Below are positions 30,465 through 38,996 of a stretch of DNA of 64,000 nt, in pieces. The notes below the pieces were generated by a model, which worked only from the letters and a program-made list of their open reading frames with translations, had not been told where the DNA came from and searched no databases. The DNA comes from a virus, in the IMG/VR virus record IMGVR_UViG_3300042463_000956, positions 1 through 64,000 of that record; one strand, given 5' to 3'. The position numbers were made by a program, and so were the translations under genes. Position 1 is the first letter of the stretch. Every line of letters starts with the position of its first letter.

Positions 30465-31668
30465 CAGAAACGTCAGTATATTATTAGAAAATGGATTCCA
30501 TTTTAGTACAATTTCTAAAATGAAACCAAACGAAGTTAAATTATTATCTGAAAAATTTTTTAAATCCAGACCTATGGGTGATGTTGGGCAAGCAAAAAAA
30601 GATTCTTTGAAATCTATGAAGGCTTTTATTAAAAAATATTTAGGTATTGAAAATCCAGATGGTTTATCCTATAAAGAAGCATTGGAAAAAATGAAAATGG
30701 TTGCTCGTCACGCAAAATCACCTAACTCCAATAGAATTACTGACTTAGGTGCTGAAGTATATAGAATAGCAAAAGATTTAGATATACCTGAAGATAAAAA
30801 AGAAGAATCAACAGAGGCCGTTTCAATAAGTCAAGAACAAGACAATATGAAAAACGTTAACGTAACTGGTTCTGGAAAAGTTAATGTAAATGGTATAAAT
30901 ATGGATTTAAATGGTTCTTTAAAAGCTCAATTACCATCAAATGCTAAAGTTGAACCGATTAGTGAAAAATTTGAATCAAAAGCACAACAAGGATTCTTTT
31001 GGGCTAAATGTAATACAAGTAAAGGTGTTAAGAAAAAAAAATGGTGTGAAATGGCTAGAGAATTTTCCGATAGTACATCAAAAAAACAATATAAAAATAT
31101 GCCAGAAAAAAAACATCCAGAAAAAACTGTCAAAAGAAAAACAAGAAAAAATACAGACGAAAATTATGAAAAGTATTTAGAAGAACAAATATTCAATATG
31201 ATTGAAAAACATATTGAGCCTAGTATGTCAAAAGGTGAGTTGTTAAAAACAATCCAAGAAAAAGTCGATAAGTCTGAAAAGTTTATGTTGAACAATCCAA
31301 AGAAAAATACTATGTTTCAACCAGAAACAAAAGAAGGTATGATGAAAAAACCAATAGGAAAAATGTTTAGTATGGAAAAAGAATTGGGTGAAAACACAAA
31401 AGAAAAAGAAAGAACTAAAGAAAGAGAAAAAACTAAAACACCAACAAGACGAAAAAATCCTTTTAAGGACCCAAGTCCAGGTGTTGAAGAACAACCAAAA
31501 GCAGATACAAAAGAAAAAGAAAGAACTAAAACAAAACCAGGAACAAAAAATCCAACAAGAAGGAAAAACCCTTTCAAAGATCCAAGTCCAGGTGTTGAAG
31601 AACAACCAAAAGCTGAAGACCAAAAAAATGATTTTATGTCAGCAATAACATCAATTCTAAGAAATTAA
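30454..31668 (+). CDS. Lysine-rich putative virion protein
   Basis: 405 residues from the ATG at 30454, which overlaps the end of the previous gene by 11 bases; an in-frame ATG at 30424 would add ten residues lying within that gene and is less likely. The start MKTNRNVSILLENGFHFSTI has an L-L-E site at 10-12. Very basic, with a segment FFWAKCNTSKGVKKKKWCEM and two copies of an 18-residue RRKNPFKDPSPGVEEQPK unit. A DNA- or capsid-binding role is possible. Confidence 0.58.
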   Translation: MKTNRNVSILLENGFHFSTISKMKPNEVKLLSEKFFKSRPMGDVGQAKKDSLKSMKAFIKKYLGIENPDGLSYKEALEKMKMVARHAKSPNSNRITDLGAEVYRIAKDLDIPEDKKEESTEAVSISQEQDNMKNVNVTGSGKVNVNGINMDLNGSLKAQLPSNAKVEPISEKFESKAQQGFFWAKCNTSKGVKKKKWCEMAREFSDSTSKKQYKNMPEKKHPEKTVKRKTRKNTDENYEKYLEEQIFNMIEKHIEPSMSKGELLKTIQEKVDKSEKFMLNNPKKNTMFQPETKEGMMKKPIGKMFSMEKELGENTKEKERTKEREKTKTPTRRKNPFKDPSPGVEEQPKADTKEKERTKTKPGTKNPTRRKNPFKDPSPGVEEQPKAEDQKNDFMSAITSILRN

Positions 31669-31672
31669 AAAA

Positions 31673-33052
31673 ATGGGAAATAAAGATTTAGAAAGACTTG
31701 TAAGAAAAATAGTAAAGGAAGCACCTGTTGATTATGGTGATTACGAAGAAAGAATGCACCCAAGAACTCAACAAAGAATTGAGGACCCAGAAGGTATCTA
31801 CGCAAAAAATAGAGCTTTTAGAGGTGGTGTTTCAGATGTTGAAAAAATTGCTGGTAAAAGATTTAAAGAAGTTGTTGATTACGTAAAAAGGTATTTTGGT
31901 ACTGAACAAAATATTACAAACCCACAAGTTAAAATGGCAATACAAATAGCACAAATGCAAGCTGTTAGACAAGCTATGCAACTTGAACCTAGGTATAAAG
32001 AACAATTAAGAGATTTGGCTGTTGAGATTGCGGCAAAAGAAGAAGGTTGGTTACCTTACTCTGATAATATGGAGCAAGCGATTGAAAAAGGATTGGTTGT
32101 TAAGGAAAGAAAAGATGGTGGTGTTGTATATGAATTTGATTTTGTTAATATGCTAACATTTTTAGGTGAACAAGCAATTGACCCAGGAATTTTTAAGATG
32201 AAACCACAAAAAGAACAAAAACTTCCATTACCCCCAAATTTTTCTTTTGATATTGATGAACTTACACCAGAAGAACAGAAACAATTAGAAATTGAAAAGA
32301 GAAATGTAATCAACGCAATTATAATGGGTAAAGGAAAACGTGGTCAGTTTGCATACCAAATGTATAAAGATAGACTAGACGCAATTGATCCAGGATTATA
32401 TCCACTTTATAATAAAATTATGGGTGCAAACGATTTGATGTATTTTACCGATGAAGATTTAATTGAAGCTCTTGGTGGAAATGCTGCTGGTGCCGCAGGT
32501 AAAAAACAAGAAAGTAACGATGATGAAGATGAGGACGATGATGAGGGTGGTGAAGAACAAGATGACAATGACACTTATTACGCTAATGGGTTAATTTTTC
32601 CAATTTTACTTCACGAATTATTCAAATCATTTTCAATGATACAATCTAGAGCACAATGGAAAGATATGGACCCAGAAATGGCAACTCAAGTTATTGGTCA
32701 AACAGATACAATGGTTAATGAACCAATGAATTTCCGAGTTGGTGGTGAACTTGTAAGAAAATTAAGGACATTACTTCCAGATGAATTAACTTTAGATAAC
32801 GAAGGTAAAAAATACATTCCTTTCTTTGAGCAACTACTTTATAGTATTCCAGCTGAAGAATTTTTAAAAAATGTAATTGCAAATGTTGTTTCAGATAGTC
32901 CATCAGATAACGAAAAAGCAAAGAAAAAGTTTAATGAGTTATTACAACAAGCAAAAGCTAATTACAAAAAATACAAAGAAGGTGATGACGATGATGATGA
33001 CTACGATGACGACGAAGAGGACGACGATATTTTAACAAGATTAGGTTTGTAA
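31673..33052 (+). CDS. Putative virion protein with cargo-type N-terminus
   Basis: 459 residues beginning MGNKDLERLVRKIVKEAPVD: an amphipathic helix and a V-K-E|A site at 14-17. Two highly acidic stretches (about 280-300 and the C-terminus) flank helical regions, and the last 30 residues are nearly all Asp/Glu. Start 4 bases after the upstream stop. Not recognised. It could be a head-core or internal protein made together with the two basic genes before it. Confidence 0.6.
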   Translation: MGNKDLERLVRKIVKEAPVDYGDYEERMHPRTQQRIEDPEGIYAKNRAFRGGVSDVEKIAGKRFKEVVDYVKRYFGTEQNITNPQVKMAIQIAQMQAVRQAMQLEPRYKEQLRDLAVEIAAKEEGWLPYSDNMEQAIEKGLVVKERKDGGVVYEFDFVNMLTFLGEQAIDPGIFKMKPQKEQKLPLPPNFSFDIDELTPEEQKQLEIEKRNVINAIIMGKGKRGQFAYQMYKDRLDAIDPGLYPLYNKIMGANDLMYFTDEDLIEALGGNAAGAAGKKQESNDDEDEDDDEGGEEQDDNDTYYANGLIFPILLHELFKSFSMIQSRAQWKDMDPEMATQVIGQTDTMVNEPMNFRVGGELVRKLRTLLPDELTLDNEGKKYIPFFEQLLYSIPAEEFLKNVIANVVSDSPSDNEKAKKKFNELLQQAKANYKKYKEGDDDDDDYDDDEEDDDILTRLGL

Positions 33053-33062
33053 AATTTTTATT

Positions 33063-33392
33063 ATGAAAAAAATAATTAAATTAAGTGAAAATGATTTAGT
33101 AAAAATTATAAAAAAAGTTATTACTGAAAGTAAGGACTATACAACATTGTATTCACATGCTCTAACAAATAAAAATAATGAAAAATTTATAGTAAACAAA
33201 AGCACAATTTGGAAAAATAAAACTATAAATAATGAACAAGTTTGGTTAGGACCTAAAGGTTTATTTTTTACTTGTTCTGGATTAACACCTAGTAGTTTTG
33301 AGGAAGAAGATACATATTCACCTAAAAATATAAGTAAAATGTCTGGTTCTAAATCTTTGGTTTCTGTTATGAAAGAAAAACTTTGTAAATAA
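33063..33392 (+). CDS. Small protein with capsid-targeting-like N-terminus
   Basis: 109 residues starting MKKIIKLSENDLVKIIKKVI, then T-E|S (E22). The body is a small basic domain with two cysteines and Trp residues (IWKNKTINNEQVWLGPKGLF). Unknown function. Follows the acidic virion protein by 10 bases, so probably in the same late unit. Confidence 0.62.
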   Translation: MKKIIKLSENDLVKIIKKVITESKDYTTLYSHALTNKNNEKFIVNKSTIWKNKTINNEQVWLGPKGLFFTCSGLTPSSFEEEDTYSPKNISKMSGSKSLVSVMKEKLCK

Positions 33393-33394
33393 TT

Positions 33395-33424
33395 TTGTCA
33401 ATACAAATAAAGTTTATATATTTG
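33395..33424 (+). promoter_or_regulatory. Bacteroidota-type promoter
   Basis: TTG (33395-33397), 19 bases, TATATTTG (33417-33424), 22 nt before the GH25-like gene. Confidence 0.68.
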
Positions 33425-33446
33425 TTAAACACTAAAAAAAACAAAT

Positions 33447-34166
33447 ATGAAACTAAAAAACAAAATTTATTTATTTACTGTACTAGTATTAATTTTACCT
33501 TTTAATTTTTTTTCTAAAACAAACAAAACAGAAAAATATTTGATTGGTGCTGATTTATCACATCACCAGGGAAAAATAAAATGGTCTAAAGGTGACAAAG
33601 AACTTTTTGATTTTATTTATATTAAATCAACCGAAGGTAAATCATTTAAAGATAGTGAATTTAAAAACAACTGGATTGGAACTAAAAAAGTTGGTATTTT
33701 AAGAGGTGCGTACCATGTTTTCAGACCAGAAATAAGTGGTAAAGTACAATCAAAAAATTTTATTGAGATAGTACCAAAAGAAAAAAATTCTTTACCTCCT
33801 GCTGTAGATTTAGTCTCACTATATGAAGTTGATATAAAAGACAAAAATAAAGTTCAAAAAGAAATTAAAATTCTTTTAAATACTTTGGAAAATCATTATG
33901 GTAAAAAACCAATTATTTATGTCTCAAGAGACATGTTTAATAAATTTTTAAAAGGTAATTTCAATAATGTTATTTGGACTTGGAATTATAAGTCTAAAAA
34001 AGAACCTAAAAATTTTAATAAGAATCAAACAATAATTTGGCAACACACTATTGCGGTCGGAAAAAAAACAAAATATAAAAAATTTACTAAGAATTTTGGT
34101 CTAGACTTGGATTTCTTTATCAAAGACAAATCAAAATTTGAAAGCTTAATGTTGGTAAAATTTTAA
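33447..34166 (+). CDS. GH25 lysozyme-like protein, catalytic Glu apparently missing
   Basis: 239 residues: an N-terminal signal segment (1-24), then IGADLSHHQGKIKW (33-46), FIYIKSTEGKSFKDSEF (56-72), LRGAYHVFRP (85-94) and a GRIIY-type strand near 155, in the order of GH25 muramidases. D36 is in place, but the usual D-x-E motif reads D121-L-V123, so the catalytic glutamate is absent. It may bind rather than cut peptidoglycan, or use another acid. Exported and expressed from a host-type promoter, unlike a classic virion lysozyme. Overlaps the end of the convergent gene by 4 bases. Confidence 0.72.
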   Translation: MKLKNKIYLFTVLVLILPFNFFSKTNKTEKYLIGADLSHHQGKIKWSKGDKELFDFIYIKSTEGKSFKDSEFKNNWIGTKKVGILRGAYHVFRPEISGKVQSKNFIEIVPKEKNSLPPAVDLVSLYEVDIKDKNKVQKEIKILLNTLENHYGKKPIIYVSRDMFNKFLKGNFNNVIWTWNYKSKKEPKNFNKNQTIIWQHTIAVGKKTKYKKFTKNFGLDLDFFIKDKSKFESLMLVKF

Positions 34167-35554
34167 ACTGAATAACTACCTCCGTAATTTTTTGATTTGT
34201 TTGGTTGTATAGTATCTATTTTAGTACCAGTAAGTTTTACACAACCATAATTTTGTATCTTATTTGCTACGTACTCAACCATAGTTTTACTATCAACGCC
34301 ACCACCAACAATATCACCATGAGCACCTCTAAGTAAAGGAAAATAATTTAAAATTGGTTTATTTCTCAACACTTTAATTTTACCAGGATATGTCATTTTT
34401 GTTTTTTTGACAAACTGTTGAAGCTCTGGTGTTGAGTTTAACCATTCTTTCCATTTAGCTTCATTTTGGAATGGTTCATAAGTATCGGAATTACAAGGTC
34501 CTGCAAAAAATGGACTTGCTGTTTCACAGTATTTAGTTACCATTTTTTCTTTTGGCCAAGAATGCAACGATATTGCAATATCCCATAAATGGTTTCCAGT
34601 ACCGTTTATACCATTTTTCCAAAAACCATTATTTTTCGCTATTTCGTTTTCAGAAGGCTGTGATGATAAACCAATTTTTTTAGCGTCAAGGTAACCATTC
34701 CAAGTTGTAACCATTGCAGCTAAGCCAGACCCAATCACACTCTCGATACCATAACCAAATTCCTTTTCAATACCCGTGTCTTCATATTTTGAAATTTGAA
34801 ACTCGGCCGGACCAAAACTAGGTTCTGATTTATTTGAGTATTTTGCGTATTGTTTTAAAGCTGAAGAACCAACTGGTTTTGTGTAAACATCATAAGGATT
34901 AATCTCAACACCTAAAATATTTTTTGTCTCAACATCATATAGTCTGTCAATTTTCCCATAATTTGATTGCCAAGCTAATAAACCAATTGCAATTTTAGTT
35001 AGTGTTAATAATTCATCATCAGAAATACCACTTAATTTTGTTTTAATTTTTTCGTAATTCTTTCTTATTGTAGTTAAAAAACAAGATATTTCTTTACTTA
35101 TACAAAATGGTTTACAATAATTTTCACCTTGGGTTAAATCTGGCCTATCTTGTCTTTCAATATTATATTTTAAAGTATCACTATATTTTTTTTGATCATA
35201 ATCAACACCATATTTGTCTAAAATTTTTTGTAATTCGGTAAATTCGTCTGGTTTTAAATATTGTTTTTTTCCTGGTGTACATCTAAATTTTGAGGCTGTG
35301 TATTTAAAAATTATTGGAGCACAATTTAATGATGTTGGTGATTCACAACCTTTTACTTCAGACCAACCACATTTTTTTGCGTTTAGTAGTAATTGTGAGG
35401 GACATTTCCAATTATTTTTTTTGTATTGTTCTAGAGTTGTGTAACCACACTTGTATGCGTTTTTTAATGCAACATTTGTGTCAACCTCATTAATTTGAGT
35501 TTTTAACCTTAATATTAAATTTTTTAGTTGTTCTTCTGTGATTAAAACTTTCAT
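34163..35554 (-). CDS. Putative virion wall-active protein, cargo-type N-terminus
   Basis: 463 residues starting MKVLITEEQLKNLILRLKTQ, then I-N-E|V at 21-24. Cysteine-rich between 30 and 170. The middle (about 190-345) has an LLAWQSNYGKID segment followed by GPAEFQISKY and a long helical region, which recalls the lysozyme/transglycosylase fold where an E or equivalent precedes a substrate groove; this is a weak resemblance. Encoded 4 bases after the gene at 35559-36791, so the two form an operon. Confidence 0.52.
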   Translation of the reverse strand: MKVLITEEQLKNLILRLKTQINEVDTNVALKNAYKCGYTTLEQYKKNNWKCPSQLLLNAKKCGWSEVKGCESPTSLNCAPIIFKYTASKFRCTPGKKQYLKPDEFTELQKILDKYGVDYDQKKYSDTLKYNIERQDRPDLTQGENYCKPFCISKEISCFLTTIRKNYEKIKTKLSGISDDELLTLTKIAIGLLAWQSNYGKIDRLYDVETKNILGVEINPYDVYTKPVGSSALKQYAKYSNKSEPSFGPAEFQISKYEDTGIEKEFGYGIESVIGSGLAAMVTTWNGYLDAKKIGLSSQPSENEIAKNNGFWKNGINGTGNHLWDIAISLHSWPKEKMVTKYCETASPFFAGPCNSDTYEPFQNEAKWKEWLNSTPELQQFVKKTKMTYPGKIKVLRNKPILNYFPLLRGAHGDIVGGGVDSKTMVEYVANKIQNYGCVKLTGTKIDTIQPNKSKNYGGSYSV

Positions 35555-35558
35555 AAAA

Positions 35559-36791
35559 TTATTTTACCTCATCTGGATTGCCAGCCCATATTATTGAAAG
35601 GGTTTGACCAGGAACCATCTTTGAAACGGGGTAAGCATAAACCGTTTTATGAACACTATGTACGACATATGGTTCACCTTTTTCATCTATATATCCTATA
35701 AAACCTAAATGTGTATTTGGTATAAAAGACTTACCACTTTTTAATGTTGGTCCAGCTTTAAATTGAGTTGTAGTTTTATCATCCTCAACTTTCCATCTAG
35801 TACCATAACAGTTATTTGGGTCTTTACAAAAATATGGTGCACGTAAAGGATAATAAGTACCGTTTTGGTCTCTAAATTTACCTATAGCCGATTGAAAAAA
35901 TGCTAAATCAAAATTTGATGAGTCTGGATAATATAAACCAACAACAGTCCCTAAACCTAAACTAGAAAATTTACTTTGATTTGGTATTAGATCTATAATT
36001 ATACTTTTTGCCGTCTCATCGTCATCTGTAACTTGATTTAATCCTGGTGAACCTTTTTTATTTATACTATTGAAAAGAGTTTCCATTTTTGAAACAAGGC
36101 TAGAATTAACACTTGAGTAAACGTCAAAATCTTTATAAGCTTGCCAAGCGTCACCAAATTTCTGACCAATCATGTCGTATGTATATTCAGCACAACCAGC
36201 CTGTGTACATTTATCAACATAATAACCAAGATTTTCCTCCCACCTGTTTTCATTTATTTTAAAACCAGTTTTTACTAATGATGGTAATGTTTTACCTGGT
36301 TCATCACTTGTATACGAAGCTTTTTTATTTAATTTAAAAAATATGTATCCTAATTTTTTGTTATCAAAATTTTTAGTTGTAACCCTAGTGTTTGCGACTT
36401 TTTTAATTGTTTCATCATTGTAAGGTCCAGTCGGTTCAAGGTTGTATTTTTTAGCCGTGTTTGGGAAATTTTTTATAATCCAAGCTCTAAACATGTCAGA
36501 TTGAGTTTCATTCTTAAAAAAAGAATATAAGTCGCTTTGAATTTTTTTACCAAATAGTTTTGCAACTTCAATTTCAGCATTTCCACTAACTTTAGTCCAT
36601 CTATTTGATAAGTCGCCCTTTTTTTTAACAAAATAACTATTTCCAACCTCTTTGTATTCCCAAGGGTCATTTTTTTTACCCTGAACTATATTAGACTCAA
36701 TTAATGGGGTTAAACTTGTACCAACATAATTATTTTTATAAAAATTATGAAGATTTAGTATTCTATTTTTTTCATTTTCATCAAGCATCAC
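35559..36791 (-). CDS. Putative cysteine-peptidase-like virion protein
   Basis: 410 residues. The N-terminus (MMLDENEKNRILNLHNFYKN) is an amphipathic helix with P-L-I-E|S at 30-34. Near 195-220 there is AGCAEYTYDMIGQKFGDAWQ, and near 360-385 NTHLGFIGYIDEKG ... YVVHSVHKT, the Cys-helix then His-strand order of NlpC/P60 and CHAP amidases. The resemblance is moderate. If real, it would cut peptidoglycan cross-bridges or stem peptides. ATATTTAT on the minus strand ends 13 nt before the ATG. Confidence 0.55.
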   Translation of the reverse strand: MMLDENEKNRILNLHNFYKNNYVGTSLTPLIESNIVQGKKNDPWEYKEVGNSYFVKKKGDLSNRWTKVSGNAEIEVAKLFGKKIQSDLYSFFKNETQSDMFRAWIIKNFPNTAKKYNLEPTGPYNDETIKKVANTRVTTKNFDNKKLGYIFFKLNKKASYTSDEPGKTLPSLVKTGFKINENRWEENLGYYVDKCTQAGCAEYTYDMIGQKFGDAWQAYKDFDVYSSVNSSLVSKMETLFNSINKKGSPGLNQVTDDDETAKSIIIDLIPNQSKFSSLGLGTVVGLYYPDSSNFDLAFFQSAIGKFRDQNGTYYPLRAPYFCKDPNNCYGTRWKVEDDKTTTQFKAGPTLKSGKSFIPNTHLGFIGYIDEKGEPYVVHSVHKTVYAYPVSKMVPGQTLSIIWAGNPDEVK

Positions 36792-36851
36792 TTCAATTTT
36801 TTAAATAAATATCATAATAATTTAATTTTATTTAAAAGATTTTTTTTCTGA

Positions 36852-36859
36852 ATATTTAT
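36852..36859 (+). promoter_or_regulatory. Putative late promoter motif of the head cassette
   Basis: ATATTTAT, 16 nt before the terminase ATG at 36876. Confidence 0.48.
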
Positions 36860-36875
36860 TTTATAAAATATCTTT

Positions 36876-38648
36876 ATGAGTTTATCAAAAGAACAAATAA
36901 TGCTTGAGTATGTAAGATGTATGAAAGATACACCATACGCATTAAGAACATACTTACAGACATATGATAATACCGTTTCACAATACGTACCTTTAGAGTT
37001 ATTCCCAGATCAAGTATCACTTCTCAAGGATTACGAAGATTACGAAGAAAACATTGCATTAAAATATCGTCAGGCCGGAGTATCAACAGTAACTGCGGCA
37101 TGGGTCTCAAAAAAACTTGTATTTGCCAAAAAAGAACGTCCAGAAAAAATATTGATTATTGCCAACAAACTTGATACATCAATGGAAATGGCAAATAAAA
37201 TTAGAGCCTTTGTTGACCAATGGCCTAAATGGGTTGGGGCTTCATTTTCACCAGATAAAAATTCACAAAGACATTATAAACTGACAAATGGTTGTGAAGT
37301 AAAAGCTGTTGCAACATCAAGAGATGCCTTGAGGGGTTATACCCCTACGGTACTTGTATTTGATGAGGCTGCGTTTATAGAAGCTGATGGTGATTTCTGG
37401 GCTGCTTGTATGGCATCTCTATCTACTGGTGGTAAAGTAATTGTTGTTTCAACTCCGAATGGATACGACCCAATTTATTATGATGTATATAATCAAGCAG
37501 TAAAAGGGATTAACAACTTTAAAATTTCTGAAATGTTTTGGTGGAAAGACCCAAGATATTCTAAAGATTTATTTTTGGTTCCGACTGATGATATGGTTGA
37601 TTATCTACTAAATAAAGACGAAAAAGACCACTCTAAAAATATATCATTTGCCGATACAGACCCATATGAAAGAGATTATGAAAAAATAAAAGAATATTTT
37701 TCACAAGGATATAAACCTTGTTCTACTTGGTATGAAAAAATGGTTAAAAAGTTAAAATACGATAAACGTAAAATTAACCAAGAGCTTAACTGTGAATTTC
37801 TAGGATCAGGTGATAACGTATTTGATTCTAAAGAATTGGAATGGATAAAAACAAATACAATACAAGATGCCCCAAATAAAATGATGGGAAATTCTTTGTG
37901 GATGTGGAAAGAACCAGAACAAGGACATAAATACATTATGGGTGTTGACGTATCCCGTGGGGATAGTGAAGACTTTTCGTCTATTCAAATAATTGATTTT
38001 GATGAAAGAGAACAAGTTTTAGAATATGTTGGGAAAATACCACCAGACGCTCTAGCTGAAATTGCATATAAATGGGGATTAATGTATAACGCATTTTGTG
38101 TTGTCGATATAACAGGTGGTATGGGAATTACAACGGTAAGAAAAATGCAAGAACTTGGGTATAAAAATTTATACATTGATGGTGTCGATTCTACAAATAT
38201 TTGGTCTTATAATCCAAAAAATCAAGATAAAATCCCTGGAATAAATTTTAACAACAAACGTGTTCAAATTATTGCTGCCTTTGAGGAGTATGTTAGACAT
38301 AAATTTAAAATTAAAAGTGTTCGTTTATATAACGAGATGAACACTTTTGTTTATGTGAATGGAAGACCTGACCATCAAAGGGGTCAGCACGATGACCTTA
38401 TAATGGGAATTTCAATGGCAATATATGTTGGTGAATCTTCATTTACAAAATTAGAAAAAGTTGTTGAGAAAACAAAAGTTATGATAGAATCTTGGACCGT
38501 AGCAAACAACGATTCTGTTGGTAAACAAATTCATTTTGACCCAGTAATTCCAAATGGTCATATGCTTAATGAACGTATGAAAATGAATTCTGGACCATCA
38601 AAAGATGATTACATAAAATATGGTTGGTTATTTGGGGGTAAAAGATAA
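36876..38648 (+). CDS. Terminase large subunit (T4 gp17-like)
   Basis: 590 residues. ATPase domain: Walker A variant YRQAGVST (64-71) and Walker B VLVFDEAAF (159-167). Nuclease domain: D358 in MGVDVSRGD, D411 in VVDITGG and D506/D507 in QHDDLIMG, the three-acid RNase H-like site of headful packaging nucleases. Length matches gp17 (610). It pumps DNA into proheads at the portal and cuts it when full. First gene of the head operon, with portal, protease, scaffold and capsid following in T4 order. Confidence 0.95.
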   Translation: MSLSKEQIMLEYVRCMKDTPYALRTYLQTYDNTVSQYVPLELFPDQVSLLKDYEDYEENIALKYRQAGVSTVTAAWVSKKLVFAKKERPEKILIIANKLDTSMEMANKIRAFVDQWPKWVGASFSPDKNSQRHYKLTNGCEVKAVATSRDALRGYTPTVLVFDEAAFIEADGDFWAACMASLSTGGKVIVVSTPNGYDPIYYDVYNQAVKGINNFKISEMFWWKDPRYSKDLFLVPTDDMVDYLLNKDEKDHSKNISFADTDPYERDYEKIKEYFSQGYKPCSTWYEKMVKKLKYDKRKINQELNCEFLGSGDNVFDSKELEWIKTNTIQDAPNKMMGNSLWMWKEPEQGHKYIMGVDVSRGDSEDFSSIQIIDFDEREQVLEYVGKIPPDALAEIAYKWGLMYNAFCVVDITGGMGITTVRKMQELGYKNLYIDGVDSTNIWSYNPKNQDKIPGINFNNKRVQIIAAFEEYVRHKFKIKSVRLYNEMNTFVYVNGRPDHQRGQHDDLIMGISMAIYVGESSFTKLEKVVEKTKVMIESWTVANNDSVGKQIHFDPVIPNGHMLNERMKMNSGPSKDDYIKYGWLFGGKR

Positions 38649-38653
38649 TTAAA

Positions 38654-38956
38654 ATGGGATTAGATAGAAGAAAAACTTCGGGTAGAATATTTGGTGGAGC
38701 TAATTTAGTAGTACCTGACCAACCAATATATTCGGTAAAAAATTTTCCACCAACTTTTCAATATAAAAGAGGAACCCCAAAAGATACTTTTAGGGAAATA
38801 CCACAACCAACACCAACACCAACACCAAGTCAAACACCAACACCGAGCCCTACACCACCTACACCAAGTCCAACACCGACTGTTGAGACTTTTTACATTC
38901 TAACTGAAACACAAGAGCCAATACTAACAGAAAGTGGTGAAAACATTATATACTAG
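38654..38956 (+). CDS. Small Pro/Thr-rich protein
   Basis: 100 residues. An N-terminal basic part (MGLDRRKTSGRIFGGANLVV) is followed by a PTPTPTPSQ-type linker of about 30 residues and a C-terminal FYILTETQEPILTESGENII segment, which looks like a small beta hairpin unit often seen repeated in phage surface proteins. Five bases after the terminase. Possibly a neck or head-decoration component; not recognised. Confidence 0.55.
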   Translation: MGLDRRKTSGRIFGGANLVVPDQPIYSVKNFPPTFQYKRGTPKDTFREIPQPTPTPTPSQTPTPSPTPPTPSPTPTVETFYILTETQEPILTESGENIIY

Positions 38957-38996
38957 TGAATATTTATATTTGATAATTATAAATTAAATTTCTATT

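Noticed and set aside
31243-31623. Minus-strand frames rich in Phe and Ser
   Set aside because: They are the antisense of a lysine-rich repeat region, a common source of long spurious frames.
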